Origin: Asticcacaulis currens
GTDB taxonomy: Bacteria; Pseudomonadota; Alphaproteobacteria; Caulobacterales; Caulobacteraceae
Direction of reading: 5' to 3'
Length of the DNA stretch: 64,000 nt
NCBI RefSeq assembly: GCF_028550395.1
Contig: NZ_JAQQKW010000002.1
Coordinates: forward strand, 310,001-374,000
How positions within the stretch are numbered: position 1 is the stretch's first letter; every line of letters starts with the position of its first letter. Position numbers and translations under genes: made by a program. This document shows, piece by piece, positions 35,691-45,241 of this stretch. The notes under the pieces were generated by a model. It was not told the DNA's origin and searched no databases. It worked only from the letters and a program-made list of their open reading frames with translations.

Positions 35691-37076
35691 ATGTCTCTTT
35701 CCACCTTTTTCAGAGGCGCGGCTCTGGCCGTGGCCGCCCTTGCGCTGGGGTGCAGCGCGGCCTCGGCGGCCGAGGCGGTCAAGCTGAATGACAAGCAGCG
35801 CGCCAAAGGCATCGCCGAAGCCCCGGCCCTGCTCATGACCGCGGGCGTACCCTGCGAACCCGCTGATGCCTACTATGTCGGTGAATCGACACAAAAAGGC
35901 GCTGACGGTAAGACCGTCAAGTTTCAGGTCACCGAAGTGGCCTGTAAGGCTGGCATCGGTTACATCCTGAACAAGAACACCGTCACCAATGCGGTGGAAA
36001 AGTTCAACTGTACGCAGGCCTTTTCGCAAAACGCGGCCAATAACAAGCAGATCAAGTGCAACCTGCCCGCCAATGAAAAGCACTACACTTGGCTGACCCC
36101 GCTCGTTCAGCAGTATGATGCCGCCTGCACCGTCAGCAATGCCCGCTGGATGGGCACGGTGACCGAGCAGAAGTTCGACCGCTATGAAGCCGCCTGCGAA
36201 GGCCGCGCCGGCGTCGTGCTGGACGTCCCCTATGCCGACTCGGCCACCAAGCTGACCTTCTCCAACTGCCTCGCGGTGAAGGGAAATTCGGCCTGTCAGT
36301 ACACCACTCAGGAACAGGCGGTTCAGTCGCTTCAAGCACCTGCCAAGCAGGCGCAGGCCGCGTGCACCGTCGAAAAGGCGCGCTGGATCGGTCGCGTCAC
36401 CAGCGATGGCCATGACTTTTTCGAAATCGGCTGCGCCGGAAGGCCCGGCTTCATCCTGCAAACCACGACGGCCCTGAAATATGTGGCGAACTTCGGCTGT
36501 GACAAGGCCGGTACGCTCGGCCCCTGTCAGTACACCGACGCGGCCAGCCTGAGCGCCGAAGCGCGCGCCGAATACAGCCAGAAGCTCAAGGCGGCGGGCA
36601 TCACCTGCACCGTGACCGAATATAACCTCATTGGTACGGAAACCGCGACCAAGCGCGATCTGGTCGAATTCAAGTGCCCGGAACAGAAGCTCGGCCTGGC
36701 CGCCTTCATTCCGAACACCGGTTCGACGGCCAAGTTCGAGGCTATGGACTGCTTCACCATGATCTCGCGCCGCAAGGAATGCGGCTTCGTGCCGCGTGCC
36801 ACGCTGGACCAGCATCTGAACACCCTGATCAAGGCGGCCAAGAAGGACTGCGAAATTCAGGAAGTGACCTATCTGGGCCGTGGCGACGACGATACGGCGC
36901 TGGTGGAAATCGCCTGCACCAACAAGCGCGGCTATGTCGGCGCGGTGGCCAAGGCCCGCACCGGCTTCGAAGAAGTCGTGTCGTGCAGCATCGCCAAGAG
37001 CCGCAAGTATCCGATCCAGTGTGAAATCCCCGGCAACGGCACCTACGTGCCCCCGGCGGGTGGTTCCAACGACTGA
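35691..37076 (+). CDS. Secreted cysteine-rich five-repeat protein A (unknown)
   Basis: A 461-residue exported protein that I cannot assign. After a signal peptide (to ASAAEA, about residue 28; LALGC at 17-21 could also be a weak lipobox), it is five units of about 80 residues, each with four cysteines: 55/85/107/123, 146/169/193/202, 225/248/270/279, 306/329/354/364 and 387/409/432/444. Each unit opens with a C-T/E-V/I motif, then RW[MI]G or similar, an EIGC/EFKC/EIAC cysteine and a Gly-aromatic strand. No free extra cysteine remains, so ten disulfides are likely. A paralogue with the same plan is at 43751-45169. Followed by a strong terminator. Confidence 0.75.
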   Translation: MSLSTFFRGAALAVAALALGCSAASAAEAVKLNDKQRAKGIAEAPALLMTAGVPCEPADAYYVGESTQKGADGKTVKFQVTEVACKAGIGYILNKNTVTNAVEKFNCTQAFSQNAANNKQIKCNLPANEKHYTWLTPLVQQYDAACTVSNARWMGTVTEQKFDRYEAACEGRAGVVLDVPYADSATKLTFSNCLAVKGNSACQYTTQEQAVQSLQAPAKQAQAACTVEKARWIGRVTSDGHDFFEIGCAGRPGFILQTTTALKYVANFGCDKAGTLGPCQYTDAASLSAEARAEYSQKLKAAGITCTVTEYNLIGTETATKRDLVEFKCPEQKLGLAAFIPNTGSTAKFEAMDCFTMISRRKECGFVPRATLDQHLNTLIKAAKKDCEIQEVTYLGRGDDDTALVEIACTNKRGYVGAVAKARTGFEEVVSCSIAKSRKYPIQCEIPGNGTYVPPAGGSND

Positions 37077-37095
37077 TTGGACGCTAAGCCAGACA

Positions 37096-37129
37096 AAAAG
37101 CCCCGCCGAGTGTTCGGCGGGGCTTTTTT
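37096..37129 (+). terminator. Intrinsic terminator
   Basis: A 14-bp perfect stem AAAAGCCCCGCCGA (37096-37109) / TCGGCGGGGCTTTT (37114-37127), loop GTGT, T-run. Ends the cysteine-rich protein A transcript. Confidence 0.93.
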
Positions 37130-37150
37130 GCATTCAATAGACGTCCCTGC

Positions 37151-37254
37151 GTAAATCGTCAGCCTTGAGTCGAATAATAGCCGGCAAGCGCCGCAGCTAC
37201 AAAAGTAGCTGCAAGCGCAGACTGCGTATTAGTCGGCCAAGGATGGCGATTTAC
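37151..37254. repeat. 104-bp imperfect inverted repeat overlapping the pyrC stop
   Basis: GTAAATCG (37151-37158) pairs with CGATTTAC (37247-37254); pairing continues inward with few mismatches (CCTTG/CAAGG, GTCGA/TTAG region, TAATA/TATTA) to a tip GCAGCTAC-aaaa-GTAGCTGC (37193-37212). The dihydroorotase-family stop codon TAA is supplied by the right end. It looks like a MITE or large palindromic element rather than a terminator, since no T-run follows the tip. Confidence 0.65.
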
Positions 37255-38576
37255 AATATTTCCATGAAGCGGCAGGCTTCTCCCTGCGACGGCAGGACGA
37301 TTTCGTCATCGCGCATGACCACCTTGCCGCGGATGATGGTGGCCTTGGGCCAGCCGTGGGCTTCGAAGCCGTCAAACGGCGTCCAGCCACAGCGCGACCG
37401 CATCTGATCGTGAGTAATGATCCGCTTGTGGTTCAGATCGACCAGCGTCACGTCGGCATCATAGCCTTCGGCCATCCGCCCCTTGCCTGCCACGCCGAAC
37501 ACGCGCTGCGCCCCGGCAGAGGTCAGGTCCACCAGCCGCTCCAGCGACAGCTTGCCTTGGGCCACGTGGGTCAGCATGACCGGCAGCAGGGTCTGCACGC
37601 CCGGCATGCCCGATGGCGAGGCCGGATAGGGCTTTTGCTTCTCTTCGATGGTGTGCGGAGCGTGATCGGAGCCCAGCACATCGGCCACGCCGTCGCTGAT
37701 GCCGCGCCACAGACCATCGACATGGTACTGATCGCGTATCGGCGGGTTCATCTGGGCATAGCCCTTCAGGCGCTGATAGGCTTCCGGGGCCACCAGTGTC
37801 AGGTGCTGTGGCGTAATCTCGACGGTCGCTATGTCCTTGTTGTGCGACAGGAATTCGATTTCCTCAGCGGTGGTGACGTGCAGGACGTGGATACGCTTGC
37901 CCGCCTCACGTGCCAGACGCACCAGACGATGCGTGGACTGGATAGCCGACTGGGCATCGCGCACGAAGTCGTGGCTGGTCCAGTCGCCTTCACGGGCCAG
38001 GGCGCGGCGCTCGGCCAGCCGGTATTCGTCCTCGGAATGGAAGGTGGCGCGGCGGTTGACGCTGGCCAGCACCTTGGCCACGCCTTCGTCATCGGCGATC
38101 AGCAGGGTGCCGGTCGAAGCCCCCATGAAGACCTTGACGCCGCAGCAGCCCTTCATGCGCTCAAGCTCGCCCAGATGGGCGGCGTTTTCGTGCGTGCCGC
38201 CCACATAGAAGGCGTGGTCGCAATGCATACGGTGATGCGCGCGCTTCAGCTTGTCTTCAAAGGTTACCGGATCGGTGGTGTTGGGATTGGTGTTCGGCAT
38301 TTCGAACACGGCCACGACCCCGCCCATGACGGCGGCCTGCGAACCGGTTTCGAGGTCTTCCTTCCACTCCAGTCCCGGCTCGCGGAAGTGGACCTGGGTG
38401 TCGATGACACCCGGCATGGCCAGAAGCCCGGTGGCGTCGAACACTTCGCCCGCCGAAGCCTGAGACAGGTCGCCAAAGGCCACGAATTTGCCGGCAGTGA
38501 TGCCGATATCGCCCTGCCCCCGACCGGCGTGGTTGATAATGTCAGCATTGCGGATGATGAGATCATAGGTGGGCAT
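37251..38576 (-). CDS. pyrC: Dihydroorotase-family amidohydrolase
   Basis: A 441-residue TIM-barrel amidohydrolase. Family features: N-terminal urease-like strand, Lys148 in GVKVFMGASTG (carbamylated lysine), His180 in ATFHSEDE, HVLHVTTAEE and Asp in LGSDHAPH, and the C-terminal ADVTLVDL. The usual DxHxH metal motif reads DTQVHFREPG, so the first His is Gln61. I recall this as a feature of one alphaproteobacterial dihydroorotase group; the enzyme could be a true dihydroorotase with altered metal site or a relative with another cyclic amide substrate. No pyrB is adjacent. The stop codon lies in a palindromic element. Confidence 0.82.
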   Translation of the reverse strand: MPTYDLIIRNADIINHAGRGQGDIGITAGKFVAFGDLSQASAGEVFDATGLLAMPGVIDTQVHFREPGLEWKEDLETGSQAAVMGGVVAVFEMPNTNPNTTDPVTFEDKLKRAHHRMHCDHAFYVGGTHENAAHLGELERMKGCCGVKVFMGASTGTLLIADDEGVAKVLASVNRRATFHSEDEYRLAERRALAREGDWTSHDFVRDAQSAIQSTHRLVRLAREAGKRIHVLHVTTAEEIEFLSHNKDIATVEITPQHLTLVAPEAYQRLKGYAQMNPPIRDQYHVDGLWRGISDGVADVLGSDHAPHTIEEKQKPYPASPSGMPGVQTLLPVMLTHVAQGKLSLERLVDLTSAGAQRVFGVAGKGRMAEGYDADVTLVDLNHKRIITHDQMRSRCGWTPFDGFEAHGWPKATIIRGKVVMRDDEIVLPSQGEACRFMEIL

Positions 38577-38697
38577 AGGCGTCCTTTCAAAAAGCGAGGA
38601 ACGCGTGAAACCGATTCTGCCCTGATTTCGCTACGCCGAACGGGCGTTTCAGGAAAGAAACCGGGTTGAGCCGGAGGGGGGTTAAGCGGCGGCTTTA

Positions 38698-38743
38698 ACC
38701 CCACCACCGCTACGCGGTCCGCCTCCCCAGTCATCAGGGGGAG
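38698..38743 (-). repeat. Dispersed intergenic repeat, copy 3 (inverted, shorter)
   Basis: ACCCCACCACCGC-tac-GCGGTCC-GCCTCCCC-agtcat-CAGGGGGAG, the reverse complement of the repeats at 16037 and 22711 but lacking part of the middle. It lies between pyrC and the GT9 gene. Confidence 0.75.
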
Positions 38744-38747
38744 CTGC

Positions 38748-39713
38748 TCAGGTGGTTAGAGTCGTCTGGACGGCCTCATACACCCGGTTCAGGCTCAGGT
38801 CGAGCATGTGACACAGTGCCTGATCAAGATTCGGGTCCTGAGCGCGGATTTCCTCAAAATGGCGGGGCGTGCGCAGAATATGCACATTGTTGCCCAACGG
38901 CGCTTCAACCCGATCATCCGAAGGGCCATACAGGCCGAAACTCAGCACATTGGCTGCGGCCGCCAGATGCAGCCAGATATCGTCATTGCCGATAAACACA
39001 TCGGCCTGACGCAGGCAGGCATAGGCCGTCAGCGGATCGAGCTTGCCGGTCAGTTCGATCACGCGCGCCTTGGGCGCGGCCATGCGCAACGCCGTCGCCG
39101 CTTCACGATCGCCTTCGTTTCCGAGTATCAGCAGACGCGCCCCTTTCAGCGGCCCGTCCTCATTCATCAGCCGCGTCGCCAGTACCGAGAAACGTTCGGC
39201 GGGCCATTGCGCCCCCTGCCAGCGCGCACCGGGAGCGATAGCCAGCAGCGGCCCTTCTTCTCCCGCCGTATCTTCCAGGAACGAGGCCGCCCCCACGGCG
39301 CGGGCCTCGGCCACATGCAGCCACGGCAGTTCCGGGGCGTCGAGCTTCAGCAGGTGCGAAGCGGTCACCACCGGGTGTTCATCGGCGTGATGCCCCGGCG
39401 CAATGGCACGGGTCTTGGCACTGAGAAAGCGCGACCACAGGGTTGGCCCGGTATCGAGGAGCAGACCCCATTCACGCTGCCGCAAACGCCACCACAGTTT
39501 CAGACCGGCCACCGACACGACCGCGCTGTCAAAGGGAATGATCGTCTCGATGTGACTGAAGTCGGCAAACAGGGCAGCGCTGTCGCTGCGGGTCACCAAA
39601 GTCACAGCCGCATTGGGCACTTCTTGCAGCAGGCGCGCCAGAACCCCACCTAGAGCCAGCGCCCTTTTCGGTTCATCCAGCGCCAGAACAAGGATCGGAA
39701 ACGGACGGCTCAT
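38748..39713 (-). CDS. Glycosyltransferase family 9 (heptosyltransferase-like)
   Basis: A 321-residue GT-B enzyme of the ADP-heptose:LPS heptosyltransferase family, acting at the cytoplasmic face on lipopolysaccharide core or a related glycan. Seen: LLAIAPGARWQGAQWPAERF (the APGA nucleotide-binding block), LLILGNEGDREAA, ELTGKLDPLTAYACLRQADVFIGNDDIWLHLAAAANV and FGLYGPSDDRV. The N terminus lacks the full RLSSLGDV of classic WaaC/F, so the sugar is unsure. The ATG at 39713 has GGGATAGG upstream. Divergent from ygfZ. Confidence 0.87.
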   Translation of the reverse strand: MSRPFPILVLALDEPKRALALGGVLARLLQEVPNAAVTLVTRSDSAALFADFSHIETIIPFDSAVVSVAGLKLWWRLRQREWGLLLDTGPTLWSRFLSAKTRAIAPGHHADEHPVVTASHLLKLDAPELPWLHVAEARAVGAASFLEDTAGEEGPLLAIAPGARWQGAQWPAERFSVLATRLMNEDGPLKGARLLILGNEGDREAATALRMAAPKARVIELTGKLDPLTAYACLRQADVFIGNDDIWLHLAAAANVLSFGLYGPSDDRVEAPLGNNVHILRTPRHFEEIRAQDPNLDQALCHMLDLSLNRVYEAVQTTLTT

Positions 39714-39752
39714 GCTAAACACCCTATCCCGAATCTATGGCTCACAGCAAAC

Positions 39753-40562
39753 ATGACCGACCTCATTGCCCTTCCGCACCGCGCCCTGATTGCCCTGAGC
39801 GGGCCTGACTGGGGAAAATTCCTGAATGGCCAGACGACCATCGACGTGGAAACCATCTTCGATGCCGTCGCGCATGGCGGGCATAGTCCCTTATATTATG
39901 GTGCCTTCCTCACCCCGCAAGGTAAGCTGAGCGCCGATGTCTTCGTCTGTCCACGGGATTCGGATACCGTGTGGATAGATGTGGACGCAACGATCAGGGA
40001 TGACCTCTTCACCCGTCTGAACCTGTTCAAACTACGGGCGAAGGTGACCTTGTCCAAACCGCCCGCGCAGGTCTATGCCTCTCTCTCGGATGGGTTGCCC
40101 GACCCGCGCGCGCCCGGCCTTTTTCGCGTCTACGGGACCTATGAGGCCCAGGGCAATATCGCTGACTATAGTGATTTTCGCCTGACGCAGGGGCTGGCGG
40201 AACCGGGGCTCGACTTCCCCAAAGACTATCTCTACCCCATTGACATCAATATGGACCTGATGGACGCCATCGACTTCAAAAAAGGCTGCTTTGTCGGGCA
40301 GGAAACCACGTCACGCATGAAGCGGCGCGGCACGATCAAGAACCGCCTCAGTCCCCTGACCCATGCCGGGCACCTCGCCTTTGGGGCCGAAGTCCTGCAA
40401 GGCGACCGTCGCGCCGGTGAAATTCTCGCGTCAGCCAATGGCAAGTCGCTGGCCCTGATGCGGCTCGACCGGCTGGACGGTGAACTGACCTGTGACGGTC
40501 GTCCGGTCACCCTCGCCGCGCCCGACTGGCTTGCCCCGCACCTCAAACCGGCGGAAACCTGA
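39753..40562 (+). CDS. ygfZ: Folate-binding Fe-S cluster repair protein YgfZ (CAF17-like)
   Basis: A tetrahydrofolate-binding protein related to the glycine-cleavage T protein that helps assemble or protect iron-sulfur enzymes. The 269-residue protein has the signature KKGCFVGQETTSRMKRRG (about residues 176-193) with its essential cysteine, the N-terminal LSGPDWGKFLNGQTT and FLTPQGKLSADVFV. Normal length for alphaproteobacteria. Divergent from GT9, 39 bases between starts. Confidence 0.93.
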   Translation: MTDLIALPHRALIALSGPDWGKFLNGQTTIDVETIFDAVAHGGHSPLYYGAFLTPQGKLSADVFVCPRDSDTVWIDVDATIRDDLFTRLNLFKLRAKVTLSKPPAQVYASLSDGLPDPRAPGLFRVYGTYEAQGNIADYSDFRLTQGLAEPGLDFPKDYLYPIDINMDLMDAIDFKKGCFVGQETTSRMKRRGTIKNRLSPLTHAGHLAFGAEVLQGDRRAGEILASANGKSLALMRLDRLDGELTCDGRPVTLAAPDWLAPHLKPAET

Positions 40563-40847
40563 CGGGGGTTTCATTTGCCAGCCAAAAGGACAGGCGCTAT
40601 CGTCAGGCACCCACCATAGCCAAAGGGACACGCATATTCAGTTTCGATCTGATGTTTCAACCGCTTCGGCCCTGATCCCAAGGGCCGTGGCGAAGCTGGG
40701 CCGGTATCGGCCACCTTTGGCTGATAGCCTTTTTTAGACTCGGATAAGTCGGACACAACCTTGGGGAGTATTAACCGTCTCGGTTAGGCGGAATTTTAGT
40801 GTTGTGCGTTACGCTTCCTGACGACACCCAAGGACACGGATGCCGTC
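40563..40847. other. Intergenic region with TAACCG palindrome
   Basis: 285 bases without a gene. TAACCG-tct-CGGTTA (40772-40786) is a 15-base palindrome placed 62 bases ahead of the DUF805 start, in the right place for an operator. GC-rich hairpins with CGGCC occur at 40670-40730. Confidence 0.45.
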
Positions 40848-41618
40848 ATGCTGATGTTGCGCCCTCTGCTTCGTTACGCCGATTTTCAGGGCCGCGCCCA
40901 CAGAGCCGAATACTGGCAGTTTACCTTTGCGCAACTGATCGTCTATGTGCTGCTGGTGGCGATGGTCATAGGGGCAGTCGCCTCAGGTAAGCCGCTGGCG
41001 GCGACCGGCGGCCTGACGGTGGTTCTGCTTCTGGCGGTCGTGGTCGCCTTGGGGTGCTTTATACCCAATCTGGCCGTAACGGTTCGGCGACTGCACGATT
41101 CCGGAAAGTCCGGCTGGTGGATCTTGCTGTATGCGCCGGGCCTGCTGGCCCATATGAGCTTGTGGCCAATCGCCGTCACCTCAGCGCTTGCCGGTAAAAA
41201 CGGCTTGTCCGCCGGGGGTCTTGAAGCCGCGGCGGCTAACAGTATGCTTTTCAGCCTGACCTCTGCGGCCTGCAACCTGGTCATGCTCCTCTTCATGGTC
41301 CTGCCGGGGCAGACGGGTAGCAATCGCTTCGGCCCCGATCCGAAACACTCAGAGCCGGACATCAGCGTCTTCGATGACGAACGCCGCAATGCCCGCATTG
41401 ACGACGCCATCGCGCGTGCCAAAAGCGCGCCCGGACAGACGCGCCAGTCGCATGTCCCCGTATTTGACTTCGACCCCCGCTCAAACGGGCCGATGATCAC
41501 ACCCTATGGCCGCGAAACGCAAGGCGGGGCGTCTCCGGCATCTTCGTCAAGCCCTGCGGGATGGGCTCAACCGGCTCCATCAGCTAACGCCCCCCGAAAA
41601 TCCTTTGGACGTCGATAA
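40848..41618 (+). CDS. DUF805 membrane protein
   Basis: A 256-residue inner-membrane protein of family DUF805 (YhaH-like), function unknown. Seen: N-terminal YADFQGRAHRAEYWQF, helices at about 25-50 and 55-80, the hallmark RRLHDSGKSGWWIL, two more helices and GSNRFGPDPKH. Unlike most members it carries an additional hydrophilic C-terminal tail of about 75 residues (DISVFDDERRNARIDD to the end) rich in Ser, Pro and Ala. Confidence 0.87.
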   Translation: MLMLRPLLRYADFQGRAHRAEYWQFTFAQLIVYVLLVAMVIGAVASGKPLAATGGLTVVLLLAVVVALGCFIPNLAVTVRRLHDSGKSGWWILLYAPGLLAHMSLWPIAVTSALAGKNGLSAGGLEAAAANSMLFSLTSAACNLVMLLFMVLPGQTGSNRFGPDPKHSEPDISVFDDERRNARIDDAIARAKSAPGQTRQSHVPVFDFDPRSNGPMITPYGRETQGGASPASSSSPAGWAQPAPSANAPRKSFGRR

Positions 41619-41646
41619 AGGTCGGGGAATCGGCTAATAGCCATCC

Positions 41647-42270
41647 ATGCCCGATTTCGCCTTTGAGTTTCAGTTTGATGGTCTGGTCTGCGGTGTCGAT
41701 GAGGCCGGACGCGGCCCCTGCGCCGGGCCCCTGTGCGTGGCCGCCGTCATCCTTGATCCGGCGCGCATTCCACCCGGCATAGCCGACTCCAAAAAGCTCA
41801 GCGAAAAGCAGCGCTTCGCGCTGGAGCCCGACATCAAGGCGGCCGCTCTGGCGTGGTCAGTGATCGAAATTTCCGCCGCCGATATCGACTGCCACAACAT
41901 CCTTAAGGCGACGATGATGGGTATGACGCAGGCCGTCGAAGCCCTCAGCCCGCAGCCGATCCACGCCCTGATCGACGGCAATCGCTGCCCGCCACTGGCC
42001 ATCCCCGCCACGGCGGTGGTCAAGGGCGACGACAAATCCCTGTCCATCGCCGCCGCTTCGATCCTCGCCAAGACGGCGCGCGACCGCATCATGATCGAGA
42101 TGGATGCCCTCTATCCCGTCTATGGCTTCAAATCGCACAAGGGCTATCAGGCGGAAGCCCATATCACCGCCATCCGCCTGCACGGCCCCTCGCCCATCCA
42201 TCGGATGAGTTGGGCGACGGTGCGCTCGGTCCTCTCTCTTGCCACTGAAACGGCCGTTGTGGACGCCTGA
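41647..42270 (+). CDS. rnhB: Ribonuclease HII
   Basis: Removes RNA primers and single ribonucleotides from DNA. The 207-residue protein has the catalytic CGVDEAGRGPCAGPL (Asp-Glu), the SKKLSEKQR block, DGNRCP (third carboxylate), KGDDKSLSIAAASILAKTARD and the C-terminal HKGYQAEAHITAI. It precedes ccrM, as in other Caulobacterales. Confidence 0.96.
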   Translation: MPDFAFEFQFDGLVCGVDEAGRGPCAGPLCVAAVILDPARIPPGIADSKKLSEKQRFALEPDIKAAALAWSVIEISAADIDCHNILKATMMGMTQAVEALSPQPIHALIDGNRCPPLAIPATAVVKGDDKSLSIAAASILAKTARDRIMIEMDALYPVYGFKSHKGYQAEAHITAIRLHGPSPIHRMSWATVRSVLSLATETAVVDA

Positions 42271-42281
42271 GAGAACAAAAC

Positions 42282-42380
42282 GAATCCAAAACTGAGTCTC
42301 AAAAGACTCACCCCCAGAAAATTGAATCGCCCGATTCGCCGCGAGTCAAGTTGTAACTTTTTATTAACCCCACAGGATTC
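42282..42380 (+). promoter_or_regulatory. ccrM promoter region: seven GANTC sites and a CtrA-like box
   Basis: GANTC occurs at 42282, 42294, 42305, 42324, 42333, 42343 and 42376 (start positions). GTAA-N7-TTAA (42353-42367) matches the CtrA box TTAA-N7-TTAA with one change. Both elements are known to control ccrM in Caulobacter: CtrA drives late transcription and methylation of GANTC in the leader shuts it down. The TGAGTCT-caaa-AGACTCA stem (42293-42310) may also end the rnhB transcript. Confidence 0.75.
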
Positions 42381-42435
42381 TAACCTGTCTTTTCTTACCG
42401 GCCCACAGAAGCGGGCCGCCACGATCCGGGGTTAA

Positions 42436-43554
<1,119 letters not shown>

Positions 43555-43610
43555 CCCTGCACCCGGAACGTACCGCGGCAGGCGGGATCGTCCTTTACAA
43601 TCACCAGCAG

Positions 43611-43640
43611 AACCCGGTCGAAAGGCCGGGTTTTGCGTAT
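43611..43640 (+). terminator. Intrinsic terminator of ccrM
   Basis: AACCCGGTC (43611-43619) pairs with GGCCGGGTT (43624-43632) with one G-T pair; loop GAAA (a GNRA tetraloop); T-rich tail. Confidence 0.85.
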
Positions 43641-43750
43641 TTACGACTAAAGTCGCAATATTGATCGTTTTCGCTTGATTTTGAAACAATCTGCGCGTTT
43701 AATCATCTGACAAATAAACGGCGCAAAGCCGTAACCACGGGAACGTCAGG

Positions 43751-45169
43751 ATGATTACGCACACTCTTCGCCGTTGGGCGGTGGCCTTGACTGTCTGCGC
43801 CGGTCTGGGGCTGATTACCTCATCGGCCAATGCGCAGCAAAGCCGTAAGGAAATGCTGGCCGCCGAAGCCGCCGCCGAAAACGTCAAGACGGTCAGCAAG
43901 CTGGTGCAGACCTTTGGCCTGCCCTGCGACGTAACCGAGGCCTCAGTCCCCGTTGCCGCCGAAGCCACCGTCGATGGCAAAGAGGTCGCTATCGACAGCT
44001 TCGAAGTGGTGTGCAAGGACCAGCGCGGCTACCTTCTTTACATGGCCAAAAACGCGCCGTTTGGCGATCCGATGGGCTGTCTTCAGGCGGCCGCCATAGC
44101 CAAGGCCGCACCCGGCAGTCCGGTGTGCAAGCTTAAAGGCAACCGCGCGGCGCACTACTGGCTGACCGACACTGCCAAGTCGAAGATCCCGGCCTGCCAG
44201 ATCGCGGGCGCGCGCTTTATCCGCGCCGACGCCGCGAAAAACAACGAAATCTATGAAATTGGCTGTAAAAATACGGCGGGTGGCATCTTTACGGTGCCGA
44301 CCTGGAAGGCTGCCGACAAGACCGTGGGTTTCCTCAACTGCCTGAAAACTGCCGACACGGCGCTGAAATGCGAACTGACAACGCCGGAGCTGTTGCCGCA
44401 AACCGTCGGCGCGCTGGTGCGCAAGAATGCCCCGGACTGCACGTTGAACAATGCGCGGTTTATCGGTGCCACCAAGGACGCCGAATACTACGAGGTGGGT
44501 TGCGAAGGTAAGCCGGGCTTCGTGCTGGTCACCGATCTCGACACCCAGTTCAACGGCAAGGTTGGCTGCGACAAGGCGGTCAATATCGGCGGCTGCAAAT
44601 TCACCGACGCCGCCGCTCTGGCTGCTGCGGGCAAGGCCAAACAGGACGAGGCCAAGGCCAAATATAAGGACGCCTATGCGCAGGCCCTGAGCACAGCCGG
44701 CATTGCCTGCACCATCGAAGATTTCCGCCGCATCGGCCGCGACACCACCACCAACCGTGACTTGGCCGAATTCAAATGCCCGGAAGCCAAGACCGGCCTG
44801 ATCGCCCTGATCCCCGATGCGGGCAAGGAGGGCAAGCTTGAAACCTTCGACTGCTTCGGGGCCGCCGTACAAAAGACCGACTGCGCCTATATGAGCCGTG
44901 ATCAACTCAAGGCACACCTGCAAACCCTCAGCGCCAATCACAAGTCGATCAAGGCCGACTGCGTGATCGGCGAGGCCCGCTACGCCTTTGAAAACAACGG
45001 GCAGGTGGTGCTGGAAATCGCCTGTACCAACAAGCGCGGCTACATTGCCGTCCTCAACAAGGCCCGCACGGCCCTCAATCCCGCCGTGCCCTGCCATGTC
45101 GCCGCCACCAATCCCGGCGTGCCTGAAAAGTGCACGATCGCCGGCAATGGCAGCAACACCGCGGGATAA
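43751..45169 (+). CDS. Secreted cysteine-rich five-repeat protein B (unknown)
   Basis: A 472-residue exported protein, paralogue of the one at 35691-37076. Signal peptide to about SANAQQ (28). Twenty cysteines in the mature chain, again in five units of four: 59/88/110/126, 149/172/197/207, 230/251/273/282, 320/343/368/378 and 404/425/448/461. Spacing within units (about 22, 23 and 10) matches paralogue A. Shared blocks include CTNKRGYIAVL/CTNKRGYVGAV, NARFIG/ARWIG, and RDLAEFKCPEAKTGLIALIP/RDLVEFKCPEQKLGLAAFIP. A charged coiled segment (AKAKYKDAYAQAL) precedes unit 4. Function unknown. A terminator follows. Confidence 0.75.
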   Translation: MITHTLRRWAVALTVCAGLGLITSSANAQQSRKEMLAAEAAAENVKTVSKLVQTFGLPCDVTEASVPVAAEATVDGKEVAIDSFEVVCKDQRGYLLYMAKNAPFGDPMGCLQAAAIAKAAPGSPVCKLKGNRAAHYWLTDTAKSKIPACQIAGARFIRADAAKNNEIYEIGCKNTAGGIFTVPTWKAADKTVGFLNCLKTADTALKCELTTPELLPQTVGALVRKNAPDCTLNNARFIGATKDAEYYEVGCEGKPGFVLVTDLDTQFNGKVGCDKAVNIGGCKFTDAAALAAAGKAKQDEAKAKYKDAYAQALSTAGIACTIEDFRRIGRDTTTNRDLAEFKCPEAKTGLIALIPDAGKEGKLETFDCFGAAVQKTDCAYMSRDQLKAHLQTLSANHKSIKADCVIGEARYAFENNGQVVLEIACTNKRGYIAVLNKARTALNPAVPCHVAATNPGVPEKCTIAGNGSNTAG

Positions 45170-45210
45170 CCACTCCGGTTTCAGTAAGCGTACCTCGTGA
45201 ACCCTCCCCT

Positions 45211-45241
45211 TGCCCCGCCTTCACCGGCGGGGCATTTTTTA
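45211..45241 (+). terminator. Intrinsic terminator
   Basis: TGCCCCGCC (45211-45219) / GGCGGGGCA (45226-45234), 6-base loop, T6. Ends the cysteine-rich protein B transcript and touches the mutY stop codon. Confidence 0.92.
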
